64,000 nt of DNA from Streptomyces asoensis. GTDB lineage: Bacteria > Actinomycetota > Actinomycetes > Streptomycetales > Streptomycetaceae. Below the pieces are notes generated by a model that worked only from the letters and a program-made list of their open reading frames with translations, searched no databases and was not told the DNA's origin. The position numbers and the translations under genes are program-made. The DNA lies in assembly GCF_016860545.1 (NCBI RefSeq), contig NZ_BNEB01000005.1, positions 930,001-994,000 on the forward strand, written 5' to 3'. This document shows positions 25,683-33,848 of this stretch, piece after piece. Every line of letters starts with the position of its first letter. Within the stretch, counting starts at the first letter, position 1.

Positions 25683-27107
25683 TCATGCGGGCAGTGCGAA
25701 GTCCACGACCCGGAGCGCCGAGGGGGTCGTCCCGCTCGACTTCTCCTGGTACATGAACGACAGGGTGTTGTCGGCCTTGACGCGCAGTTCGTCGATCACG
25801 ACCTCGCCGAAGGCGTTGAGGCCGCTGCCGTCGAAGAGCACCGTCCAGTCGGTGTACCCGGAGGCCTTCGAGGCACCGGCGATCCGGCCGAAGGGGAAGA
25901 TCGCGTAGGCGTTGTCGTACTTGTCCAGGACCAGCTTGGTGCGCTGGCTGGAGCCGAGGACGACGGGGATCTCCGTCTTCTGCCAGCTCCCGGAGGAGTT
26001 CTTGCGCAGGTGGAAGGCGCGGCCGTTGGCGGTGCGGTCGGCGACGTAGCCGGTGGTGCACTGGCCGAAGCGGCCGGGGACGTAGCTGATGATCGCGTGC
26101 GGCAGGCCGGCGGAGTCGGTGGCCTGGCTCTCCTGGTTCATCAGGGAGTGGTCGGGGTTGAGCGCGTCCACGACGAGTCCGGCGTCGGTGACGGCGACGG
26201 TGTCGGAGCTGCCGGTGGTGCCGACGACGGTGCCCGCGTTGTTGCGCCAGGTGCGGCCGCGGTCGGTGGAGTACACGTAGCCGGTGTCGTGGTTGGTGAT
26301 GCCGCCGCCGGAGCACATCACCGCGCTGTTCTGCTCGCGCCAGGTGAAGAACGAGTGCAGTCGGCCGTCGACGCCGTAGTCGATGCCGTGCAGGTACATG
26401 TTGCGGGCGGTCGAGGAGCCGTGCTCGCTGGTGTAGGTGCCGGTGGAGGCGGACCACTCCCCCAGGTTCGTCCACGTCGAACCGTCGTACTCGGCCAGGG
26501 CGTTGCGGCCGTTGCCGGAGATGCCGGCCCGGTAGCTGAGCTGGAGTCGGCCCTCGGGGGTGGCGACGAACTGCGGGTAGGTGAACTGCGTGGTGAGGGC
26601 GAGACCGTCGAGGGTGGTCTGCACGGCGCCGAAGACGGACGAGGTCCAGGAGGTGGTCGCCGGGTTGTCGAGGAGTCCGGCGGCCGACTTGACGTAGAAG
26701 AAGCCGTCGCTGTGGGAGTCCATGTTGAGGTGGAGGCGGCCGTCGGTCCTCGACACGCCCATGGAGATGACGTTGTGCGAGTCGCTGGTCTTGAGCTGGT
26801 GGGTGAGGGTGACGGTGGACCAGGTGGTGCCGCCGAGGACGCGCCGGGCGACGACCGCGTTCCTGGTGGAGGTGTACCAGGCGGCGTACTGGTAGCCCTT
26901 GTAGGTCAGCAGGCCGTTCTTCTGGAACGAGTTGTTGTTGACCAGGCCGTCGTAGGACACGAAGAACACGGCGGTGGCGTCGAGTTGCGTGGTGGCCTTC
27001 CTTGTGACCGAGGGGCCGGGGTCGGCGGCGCGGGCGGGGCCGGCGGCGAGGACGGGGGACGCCGCGGCGCTCAGCAGAGCGCCGGCCAGCAGGGTGCGTC
27101 GTCTCAT
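25683..27107 (-). CDS. Secreted BNR_4-family protein, candidate rhamnosyl-glucuronate lyase
   Basis: About 474 residues from the ATG complementary to 27105-27107 (an ATG 15 nt upstream is possible). Signal peptide with twin arginine MRRRTLLAGALLSAAASPVLA and AxA cleavage near residue 27. The mature part fits the BNR repeat-containing (BNR_4) seven-bladed propeller: FFVSYDGLVNNNSFQKNG, SDSHNVISMGVSRTDGRLH, TYPQFVATPEGRLQLSYR, SEHGSSTARNMYLHGIDYG, YVYSTDRGRTW, DLNPDH-like ALNPDHSLMN and LDKYDNAYAIFPFG. BNR_4 relatives include rhamnosyl-(1,4)-glucuronate lyases that release L-rhamnose from gum arabic. Location inside the rhamnose uptake cluster supports that, but the activity is inferred. Confidence 0.85.
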   Translation of the reverse strand: MRRRTLLAGALLSAAASPVLAAGPARAADPGPSVTRKATTQLDATAVFFVSYDGLVNNNSFQKNGLLTYKGYQYAAWYTSTRNAVVARRVLGGTTWSTVTLTHQLKTSDSHNVISMGVSRTDGRLHLNMDSHSDGFFYVKSAAGLLDNPATTSWTSSVFGAVQTTLDGLALTTQFTYPQFVATPEGRLQLSYRAGISGNGRNALAEYDGSTWTNLGEWSASTGTYTSEHGSSTARNMYLHGIDYGVDGRLHSFFTWREQNSAVMCSGGGITNHDTGYVYSTDRGRTWRNNAGTVVGTTGSSDTVAVTDAGLVVDALNPDHSLMNQESQATDSAGLPHAIISYVPGRFGQCTTGYVADRTANGRAFHLRKNSSGSWQKTEIPVVLGSSQRTKLVLDKYDNAYAIFPFGRIAGASKASGYTDWTVLFDGSGLNAFGEVVIDELRVKADNTLSFMYQEKSSGTTPSALRVVDFALPA

Positions 27108-27197
27108 CTCGGAGGACTCCATCGTCTGCGGGAGCGGGGAACGAAAGGGAGCGCGGGGCACGGTCGGAGCGGGGAACGACGGGGGCGGTGCGGGGGG

Positions 27198-27518
27198 TCA
27201 GGCGAGGTGGAACACCTCGGTGAGGGGCTTCATCGCCTCGTCGGGACGGGCCCCGTCGAGGGATTCGAAGAAGGGGGCCATCTCCGCCTGCCAGCGGGCG
27301 TTGACGCCGGTGGCCTCCATCCCGGCCTGGGCTGCGGCGAAGTCCTCGGTCTCCAGGTAGCCGACGAGCAGGCCGTCGTCTCTCAGGAAGAGCGAGTAGT
27401 TGTGCCAGCCGGTGGCCGAGAGAGCCTGGAGCATCTCCGGCCACACGGCGGCGTGGCGTTCGCGGTACTCGGCGAGCCGGTCCTGGCGGACCTTGAGCAG
27501 GAAACAGACGCGCTGCAT
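27198..27518 (-). CDS. rhaM: L-rhamnose mutarotase
   Basis: 106 residues, full family length. Dimeric alpha/beta-barrel protein that interconverts alpha- and beta-L-rhamnose. Key segments: MQRVCFLLKVRQDRLAEYRERHAAVWPEM (catalytic His in ERHAAVWP), NYSLFLR, GYLETEDF and the C-terminal LTEVFHLA. GGAG lies 9 nt before the ATG complementary to 27516-27518. It is in line between the rhaS and BNR_4 genes and helps feed the isomerase with the correct anomer. Confidence 0.95.
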   Translation of the reverse strand: MQRVCFLLKVRQDRLAEYRERHAAVWPEMLQALSATGWHNYSLFLRDDGLLVGYLETEDFAAAQAGMEATGVNARWQAEMAPFFESLDGARPDEAMKPLTEVFHLA

Positions 27519-27571
27519 GAAGTACCGCTCCTTCGTGGGGGGGGTGAAGCGACCGTCGGGGCGACCGGCGG

Positions 27572-28654
27572 CTAGAAGTTGAACTGGTCGATGTTCTTGG
27601 CGTCGAACACGGTCGGCTTGCCGAGGCTGATCACGCCGTCCTTGCCGATGGTGTAGGTGGTGGTGCCGGCCTTGAAGGTCTCGCCCTCCTTGCCGGTGAT
27701 CTGGCCCGAGACGAGGGCGACGGCCGTCTGGGCGGCCAGCGCGCCGAGCTTCGCGGGGTCCCACAGCTCGAAGGCGTCGACGGTGCCGTTCTTGACGTAG
27801 GTGCGCATGTCGTTGGGGGTGCCGAGGCCGGTCAGCTTGACCTTGCCCTTGTACTTGGAGCCCGACAGGTACTGGGCGGCGGCCTTGATGCCGACGGTGG
27901 TCGGGGAGATGATCCCCTTGAGGTTCGGGTACTGCTGGAGCAGGCCCTGGGTCTGCTGGAAGGACTGCTGGGCGTCGTCGTTGCCGTAGGCCACCTTGAC
28001 GAGCTTGACGTCCTTGTACTTGGCGTCCTTCAGCTCGTCCTTCATGAAGTCGATCCAGGTGTTCTGGTTCGTCGCCGTCTGCGCGGCCGACAGGATCGCG
28101 ATCTCGCCCTTGTAGCCGATCTGTTCGGCGAGCAGCTGGACCTCGGTGCGGCCGAGGTCCTCGGCGGAGGCCTGCGAGACGAAGGCGTTGCGGCACTCGG
28201 GGTTGGTGTCCGAGTCGTAGGTGACGACCTTGATCTTGTTGCTCATGGCCTGCTTGAGCGCGGTGCACAGGGCGCCCGGGTCCTGGGCGGAGACGGCCAT
28301 CGCGTCGACCTGCTGCTGGGTGAGCGTGTTGACGTAGCTGACCTGGCTGGAGGTGTCGGTGGCGCTGGAGGGGCCGACCTCCTTGTAGCTGGAGCCCAGG
28401 TCCTTCAGGGCCGCCTCGCCGCCCTTGTCGGCGGAGGTGAAGTAGGGGTTGTTGACCTGCTTGGGCAGGAAGCCGACGGTCAGGCCCTTCTTGGTGGCCG
28501 CGTTCGGGTCGGCCTTGCCGGCGGAGGCGGCGGCGCCGGTGCTCTCGTTCTTCACGTCCTCCTTGGTCGTGCCGCCGCAGGCGGTGGCGGCGAGCGCGAG
28601 GGAGGAGACGGCGGCCAGGGCCGCGCAGGCACGACGGAGGGATGACTTGCGCAT
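27572..28654 (-). CDS. rhaS: Rhamnose ABC transporter substrate-binding lipoprotein
   Basis: 360 residues; a GTG one codon upstream is an alternative start, both preceded by AAAGGA. Lipoprotein signal with lipobox ATAC (Cys about 26), Thr/Lys linker, then a periplasmic-binding protein type 1 (sugar-binding) fold: KGLTVGFLPKQVNNPYF, DTSSQVSYVNTLTQQQVDAMAVS, KVVTYDSDTNPECRN, LLQQYPNLKGIISPTTVG, AFELWDPAKLGALAAQT, FDAKNIDQFNF. This matches RhaS of rhamnose importers. Anchored outside the membrane it delivers rhamnose to RhaPQT. Confidence 0.95.
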   Translation of the reverse strand: MRKSSLRRACAALAAVSSLALAATACGGTTKEDVKNESTGAAASAGKADPNAATKKGLTVGFLPKQVNNPYFTSADKGGEAALKDLGSSYKEVGPSSATDTSSQVSYVNTLTQQQVDAMAVSAQDPGALCTALKQAMSNKIKVVTYDSDTNPECRNAFVSQASAEDLGRTEVQLLAEQIGYKGEIAILSAAQTATNQNTWIDFMKDELKDAKYKDVKLVKVAYGNDDAQQSFQQTQGLLQQYPNLKGIISPTTVGIKAAAQYLSGSKYKGKVKLTGLGTPNDMRTYVKNGTVDAFELWDPAKLGALAAQTAVALVSGQITGKEGETFKAGTTTYTIGKDGVISLGKPTVFDAKNIDQFNF

Positions 28655-28687
28655 CACGGGGTTCCTTTACGAGTGTGCGAGGCGGAG

Positions 28688-29674
28688 TTAAGCCGTCGGG
28701 GCCGCGGCTCTGCGGCCGGCCCGTGCGACGGAGATCTGCCGTGCGACCCGGGGGCCGAGCACGGAGACGACGAGCAGGACGCCGGTGACGACGATCTGCG
28801 ACTGTGCGGAGACGTCCTGGAGGCTCATCACGTTCTGCGCGGCGCCGAGCAGGAAGACTCCCGCGATCGCGCCGCCGAGCGTGCCCCTGCCGCCGTCGAA
28901 GTCGATGCCGCCGAGCAGGACGGCCGCGATGACGGAGAGTTCGAGGCCGGTGGCGTTGTCGTAGCGGGCGCTGGCGTAGTGCAGGGCCCAGAAGATGCCG
29001 GTGAGGGAGGCCATCAGGCCGGTCACCGTGAACAGGATCAGCTTGTGCCGCTTGACCCGGACGCCGGCGAACCGGGCGGCCTCCTCGCTGGCGCCGATCG
29101 CGAACAGCGAGCGGCCGAAGGGGGTGGCGTGCAGGACGACCACGGCGATGGCGAGGAGCACGACGAAGGGCAGGAAGGCCTGCGGGAGGAAGCTGTCGCC
29201 CACCCGGCCGGCCGCGAAGTCCAGGTACTGGGTGGGGAAGTCGGTGACCGCGTCGGAGCCGAGGACGATCTGCGCGATGCCCCGGTAGGCGGCGAGGGTA
29301 CCGATGGTGACGGCGAGGGACGGCAGCCCGAGCCGGGTCACGAGCAGTCCGTTGACCAGCCCGCACACCACGCCGAGCAGCAGGCAGATCGGGATGATCG
29401 TCTCGATCGTCATGCCCTGGTTCCACAGCGCGCCCATCACCGCGCCGGACAGTCCGGCGGTGGAGGCGACCGACAGGTCGATCTCGCCGGAGACGACCAG
29501 CAGGGTCATCGGCAGCGCGACCAGGGCGATGGGCAGGGTGTTGCCGATCAGGAAGGACAGGTTGAGGGCATTGCCGAAGCCGTCCACGAAGGTGAACGAG
29601 AACAGCAGCAGGACGATCAGGAGGGCGCCGACGACCGTGTCCCAGCGGACGGCGCGGGTGAGGGACTCAGGCAT
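28688..29674 (-). CDS. rhaQ: Rhamnose ABC transporter permease
   Basis: 328 residues from the ATG complementary to 29672-29674, overlapping the preceding permease gene by 8 bp (translational coupling). About 8-10 membrane helices of the RbsC type with VVSGEIDLSVASTAGLSG near the first third, LVTRLGLPSLAVTIGTLAAYRG, ASEEAARFAGVRVKRHK (the cytoplasmic EAA-like loop) and VLLGGIDFDGGRGTLGGAI. Second membrane subunit of the rhamnose importer. Confidence 0.93.
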   Translation of the reverse strand: MPESLTRAVRWDTVVGALLIVLLLFSFTFVDGFGNALNLSFLIGNTLPIALVALPMTLLVVSGEIDLSVASTAGLSGAVMGALWNQGMTIETIIPICLLLGVVCGLVNGLLVTRLGLPSLAVTIGTLAAYRGIAQIVLGSDAVTDFPTQYLDFAAGRVGDSFLPQAFLPFVVLLAIAVVVLHATPFGRSLFAIGASEEAARFAGVRVKRHKLILFTVTGLMASLTGIFWALHYASARYDNATGLELSVIAAVLLGGIDFDGGRGTLGGAIAGVFLLGAAQNVMSLQDVSAQSQIVVTGVLLVVSVLGPRVARQISVARAGRRAAAPTA

Positions 29675-30761
29675 GGCCGGCGTCTCCCTTCTGGGCGGTG
29701 GTCTTCGCGGGGGCGCCGGCGGTGCGCGCCGCGGCCGACTTCTTCTTGAGCGCGGACGCCACCCGTACGGCGACGACCCGGTCGACGGCGATGGCGAGCA
29801 GGAGCAGCACACCGTTGATGGCGAGCACCCAGACCGAGCTCACGCCGAGGGCGGGCAGGACGCTGTTGATGGAGGTGAGCAGCAGCGCGCCGAGGGCCGC
29901 GCCGTAGACGCTGCCGGAGCCGCCGGTGAAGACGACGCCGCCGACCACGACCGCGCTGACGACGGTCAGTTCGTAGCCGTTGCCGGTGCCGGAGTCGACG
30001 TTGCCGAACCGGGCCAGGTACATCGCCCCGGCGAGGCCGGCGAGGGCGCCGCAGAAGGTGTAGGCAATGAGGATCCGTCTGCGGACCGGGATGCCGGCCA
30101 GGCGGGCGGCCTCCGGGTTGGAGCCGAGCGCGTACAGCTCGCGGCCGCTGCCGAAGTGCTTGAGGTAGTACGCGGTGGCGACGAGGACGGCGAGCGCGAT
30201 CAGCGCGAGCCACGGGACCGCGGAGAGACCGCCGGAGCCGAAGTCGACGAAGGAGCCGGGCAGGTCGGCCGCGGTGATCTGCCGTGAGCCGACCCAGATG
30301 GAGTCGATGCCCCGGATGATGTACAGCGTGCCGAGGGTGACGACGAGGGCGGGCACCTGGCCGAGGCTGACCAGGAGGCCGTTGAGCAGCCCGAAGCCGA
30401 TGCCGAGCAGCACCGCCAGCACGATCGCGATCACCGGGTTGCCGCCGCCGTGCAGATAGGTGCCGGCGGCGAAGGCGCTGATGCCGAGGGTGGAGCCGAC
30501 CGACAGGTCGACGTTGCGGGTGATGACGACCAGGGACTGGCCGGTGGCGACCAGCACCAGGATGGTCGCGTTGAGCAGCAGGTCCTTGATGCCCTGCTCG
30601 GACAGGAACTCGCTGTTGCCCGCCTGGGTGACGGCGATCATCACCAGGAAGACGACCAGGATGGCGAGTTCGCGCATCTTGAAGACGCGGTCGACCAGCC
30701 GGGTGCCGCTGGACCTCGGCGTCTCGGCGACGGGTGCCTCGTGGGACGTGGTCACCGTCAT
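29667..30761 (-). CDS. rhaP: Rhamnose ABC transporter permease
   Basis: 364 residues from the ATG complementary to 30759-30761, which overlaps the rhaT stop as ATGA. RbsC-type membrane protein: VVITRNVDLSVGSTLGIS, LNGLLVSLGQVPALVVTLGTLYI, loop LGSNPEAARLAGIPVRRR and VVVGGVVFTGGSGSVYGAALGA. The C terminus is a Lys/Ala-rich cytoplasmic tail (ALKKKSAAARTAG). Pairs with RhaQ to form the channel. Confidence 0.93.
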   Translation of the reverse strand: MTVTTSHEAPVAETPRSSGTRLVDRVFKMRELAILVVFLVMIAVTQAGNSEFLSEQGIKDLLLNATILVLVATGQSLVVITRNVDLSVGSTLGISAFAAGTYLHGGGNPVIAIVLAVLLGIGFGLLNGLLVSLGQVPALVVTLGTLYIIRGIDSIWVGSRQITAADLPGSFVDFGSGGLSAVPWLALIALAVLVATAYYLKHFGSGRELYALGSNPEAARLAGIPVRRRILIAYTFCGALAGLAGAMYLARFGNVDSGTGNGYELTVVSAVVVGGVVFTGGSGSVYGAALGALLLTSINSVLPALGVSSVWVLAINGVLLLLAIAVDRVVAVRVASALKKKSAAARTAGAPAKTTAQKGDAGHA

Positions 30762-32275
30762 GCGGCGGCCCTCCCGGTGGCTGCGGCCATCACGGTTTCC
30801 TCGGTGGCTTCGGTGCGCGGGATCTCGGCGGCGAGCCGGCCCTCGTGCATCACGAGCACGCGGTCGGCCATGCCGAGGATCTCGGGCAGGTCGGAGGAGA
30901 TCATCAGAACGGCGACCCCGTCGGCGGCCAGCTCGCTGAGCAGCCGGTGCACCTCGGCCTTGGTGCCGACGTCGATGCCCCGGGTGGGCTCGTCGACGAT
31001 GAGCACCCGGGGGCCGGTGGCCAGCCACTTGGCGAGGACGACTTTCTGCTGGTTGCCGCCGGACAGGGTGTTGACGGTGTCGGCGATCCGGGCGTACTTC
31101 ACCTGGAGCTTGACCGCCCAGTCGAGGGAGCGGCTGCGCTCGGCGCCGCGGTCCATCAGACCGGCCTTCACGGTCGTGCGCAGGCCGGTCAGGCCGATGT
31201 TGCGCTCGATGGACATGTCCATCACCAGGCCCTGGGCGCGCCGGTCCTCGGGGACCAGCGCCAGGCCCGCGGCCATCGCGGTGGAGGGGGCTCCGTTGGT
31301 GAGCCGTCGTCCCTGCACCTCGACCTCGCCGGCGTCCCAGCGGTCGATGCCGAAGACGGCGCGGGCGACCTCGGTGCGGCCGGCGCCGACCAGGCCGGCG
31401 AGGCCGACGATCTCGCCGCGCCTGACCTCGAAGGAGACGTCGGTGAAGACACCCTCGCGGGTCAGCCGGCGGACGCTGAGGGCGACCTCGCCCGGCGTGA
31501 CGTCCTGCTTGGGGTAGAGCTCGTCGAGGTCGCGGCCGACCATGCGGCGGACCAGGTCGTCCTCGGTCATGTCCGCCAGCGGCTCGCTGGCGATCCAGGC
31601 GCCGTCGCGCAGGGTGGTCACCCGCTGGCAGATCTCGAAGATCTCCTCCAGCCGGTGGGAGATGAACAGCACCGCCGCGCCCTGCTCGCGCAGGGTGCGC
31701 ACGACACCGAAGAGGCGGGCGACCTCGCTGCCGGTGAGGGCGGCGGTCGGTTCGTCCATGATCAGGACGCGGGCGTCGAAGGAGAGCGCCTTGGCGATCT
31801 CGACGATCTGCTGGTCCGCGATGGACAGGCCGCGCGCGGGGCGGTCGGGGTCGAGCTCGACGCCCAGGCGCCGCATCAGGGCGGCGGTGGCCTCGTGGGT
31901 GGCCTTGTGGTCGATACGGCCGAGGGCCCGCCGGGGCTGGCGGCCCATGAAGATGTTCTCGGCGATCGACAGGTCGGGGAAGAGCGTGGGCTCCTGGTAG
32001 ATCACGGCGATGCCGGCGTCGCGGGCGTCGCCGGGACCGTGGAAGACGACGGGCTCGCCGTCGAGCAGTACCCGACCGGCGTCGGGTCGGTGCACTCCCG
32101 CGAGCGTCTTGATGAGGGTCGACTTGCCCGCGCCGTTCTCACCGGCGAGGGCGTGCACCTCGCCGGGGAACAGCTCCAGGGAGACGCCCCGCAGGGCGCG
32201 AACGGCGCCGAAGGACTTGGCTACGTCCTTCAACGCCAGCACCGGGGCCGGTCCCGCGTCGGACGGGTAGGTCAT
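30758..32275 (-). CDS. rhaT: Rhamnose ABC transporter ATPase
   Basis: 505 residues with two tandem ABC domains as in RbsA/XylG. First domain: Walker A GENGAGKST (about 45-53), a degenerate signature LSIADQQIVEIAKAL, Walker B VLIMDEPTAAL. Second domain: modified Walker A region GLVGAGRTEVARAV, full signature LSGGNQQKVVLAKWL and VLIVDEPTRGIDVG. First gene of the leftward rhamnose operon, with promoter and operator at 32320-32375. Confidence 0.95.
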   Translation of the reverse strand: MTYPSDAGPAPVLALKDVAKSFGAVRALRGVSLELFPGEVHALAGENGAGKSTLIKTLAGVHRPDAGRVLLDGEPVVFHGPGDARDAGIAVIYQEPTLFPDLSIAENIFMGRQPRRALGRIDHKATHEATAALMRRLGVELDPDRPARGLSIADQQIVEIAKALSFDARVLIMDEPTAALTGSEVARLFGVVRTLREQGAAVLFISHRLEEIFEICQRVTTLRDGAWIASEPLADMTEDDLVRRMVGRDLDELYPKQDVTPGEVALSVRRLTREGVFTDVSFEVRRGEIVGLAGLVGAGRTEVARAVFGIDRWDAGEVEVQGRRLTNGAPSTAMAAGLALVPEDRRAQGLVMDMSIERNIGLTGLRTTVKAGLMDRGAERSRSLDWAVKLQVKYARIADTVNTLSGGNQQKVVLAKWLATGPRVLIVDEPTRGIDVGTKAEVHRLLSELAADGVAVLMISSDLPEILGMADRVLVMHEGRLAAEIPRTEATEETVMAAATGRAAA

Positions 32276-32319
32276 GGATGGCTCCTCGACGACGCCCGGG
32301 ACGTGCCCTCACGGCGTCG

Positions 32320-32375
32320 TGAAAGGTTTCAACTGGATTGCCGGGACGTTAGGCATCCCGGCCATGTCACGTCAA
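32320..32375 (-). promoter_or_regulatory. Leftward rhamnose promoter and operator O1
   Basis: Minus-strand -35 TTGACG (complement of 32370-32375), 18-bp spacer and -10 TAACGT (complement of 32346-32351). Operator TGAAAGGTTTCA (32320-32331), a near-perfect 12-bp palindrome, lies just downstream of the predicted start point, where a LacI repressor would block transcription of rhaT. Confidence 0.75.
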
Positions 32376-32385
32376 TGGGTACGTC

Positions 32386-32400
32386 TCGAAAAGTTTTCGA
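32386..32400. promoter_or_regulatory. Central palindrome in rhamnose divergent region
   Basis: TCGAAAAGTTTTCGA: perfect 7-bp arms around one central base, located midway between the divergent promoters, upstream of both -35 boxes. Its sequence differs from O1/O2, so it may be a third LacI site, an activator site or a site for another regulator. Confidence 0.5.
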
Positions 32401-32449
32401 TAGCCGAAGGTCACGCGGCGGTCACGAACAACGGAGCTGCCCGGAGGGG

Positions 32450-32497
32450 TTGACACTGCCTCGGCGGCCTCATAGCTTCCCGTTCTGAATCGTTTCA
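32450..32497 (+). promoter_or_regulatory. Rightward rhamnose promoter and operator O2
   Basis: TTGACA (32450-32455), 17-bp spacer, TAGCTT (32473-32478). Operator TGAATCGTTTCA (32486-32497) has the same TGAA-N4-TTCA frame as O1 and covers the predicted transcription start, ahead of the rhaI start at 32536. Confidence 0.75.
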
Positions 32498-32535
32498 TCC
32501 GGGCGTTGTTCCGGACCGATGTCACAGGAGCCGAA

Positions 32536-33696
32536 GTGACCGACCTCGCCGCGGTGAAGGCCGCGCTGAAGACCCAGGCCGTCGAGACGCCGTCGTGGGC
32601 GTACGGGAACTCAGGCACCCGTTTCAAGGTGTTCACCCAGGAGGGCGTGCCGCGCACCCCGCAGGAGAAGCTGGACGACGCGGCCCAGGTGCACGCGTTC
32701 ACCGGAGTGGCTCCGACCGTGGCCCTGCACATCCCCTGGGACAAGGTGGAGGACTACGCCGCACTTGCGAAACACGCCGAGGACCGCGGGGTGCGGCTGG
32801 GGGCGATCAACTCCAACACCTTCCAGGACGACGCGTACAAGCTGGGCAGTGTCTGCCACCCGGACGCGGCGGTGCGGCGCAAGGCCCTCGCGCACCTGCT
32901 GGAGTGCGTCGACATCATGGACGCGACCGGCTCCACCGATCTGAAGCTGTGGTTCGCCGACGGCACCAACTACCCGGGCCAGGACGACCTCCGCGCGCGG
33001 CAGGACCGGCTCGCCGAGGGTCTCGCCGCGGTCCACGAGCGGCTCGGCGACGGGCAGCGGATGCTGCTGGAGTACAAGTTCTTCGAGCCGGCCTTCTACT
33101 CCACGGACGTGCCGGACTGGGGCACCGCGTACGCGCACTGCCTCAAGCTGGGCCCCAAGGCGCAGGTCGTGGTGGACACCGGGCACCACGCGCCCGGCAC
33201 CAACATCGAGTTCATCGTCGCCACGCTCCTGCGGGAGGGCAAGCTCGGCGGCTTCGACTTCAACTCGCGGTTCTACGCGGACGACGACCTGATGGTGGGC
33301 GCCGCCGACCCCTTCCAGCTGTTCCGGATCATGTACGAGGTCGTGCGCGGCGGGGGCTTCACGTCCGAGGTGGCGTTCATGCTCGACCAGTGCCACAACA
33401 TCGAGGCGAAGATCCCGGCGATCATCCGGTCCGTGATGAACGTGCAGGAGGCCACCGCCAAGGCGCTGCTCGTCGACCGGTCGGCGCTGGCCGCCGCGCA
33501 GGCCTCGGGGGACGTCCTGGAGGCGAACGCCGTGGTGATGGACGCGTACAACACGGACGTGCGTCCGCTGCTGCGCGAGGTGCGCGAGGAGATGGGGCTG
33601 GACCCCGAGCCGATGGCCGCGTACCGGGCGTCCGGGTACGCCGAGAAGATCGTCGCCTCGCGGGTCGGCGGGGAGCAGGCGGGATGGGGGGCGTGA
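32536..33696 (+). CDS. rhaI: L-rhamnose isomerase
   Basis: 386 residues from the GTG at 32536, chosen because AGGAG lies 5 nt upstream and O2/TSS leave room for a short leader; the ATG at 32506 has no such site. TIM-barrel isomerase of the xylose-isomerase-like RhaI group (Pseudomonas/actinobacterial type): APTVALHIPWDKV, KLWFADGTNYPGQ, EYKFFEPAFYSTDVPDWG with metal-binding Glu, VVVDTGHHAPGTNIE with Asp/His ligands and FDFNSRFYADDDL. Converts L-rhamnose to L-rhamnulose. First gene of the rightward operon. Confidence 0.95.
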   Translation: MTDLAAVKAALKTQAVETPSWAYGNSGTRFKVFTQEGVPRTPQEKLDDAAQVHAFTGVAPTVALHIPWDKVEDYAALAKHAEDRGVRLGAINSNTFQDDAYKLGSVCHPDAAVRRKALAHLLECVDIMDATGSTDLKLWFADGTNYPGQDDLRARQDRLAEGLAAVHERLGDGQRMLLEYKFFEPAFYSTDVPDWGTAYAHCLKLGPKAQVVVDTGHHAPGTNIEFIVATLLREGKLGGFDFNSRFYADDDLMVGAADPFQLFRIMYEVVRGGGFTSEVAFMLDQCHNIEAKIPAIIRSVMNVQEATAKALLVDRSALAAAQASGDVLEANAVVMDAYNTDVRPLLREVREEMGLDPEPMAAYRASGYAEKIVASRVGGEQAGWGA

Positions 33697-33848
33697 GCGT
33701 CCGCCCCGCCCGCCCCTCCCGTCCCTCCCGTCGCGGGGCTCGGGCCGGGCGTGGCCGGTCGTGCCCGCGCGGCCGAGCCGCGTGTCGATGACACCCCGCG
33801 CCCCCGAAGAACCACCCCTCATCCCCTTCACGTAAGGACTGGAAGTTC

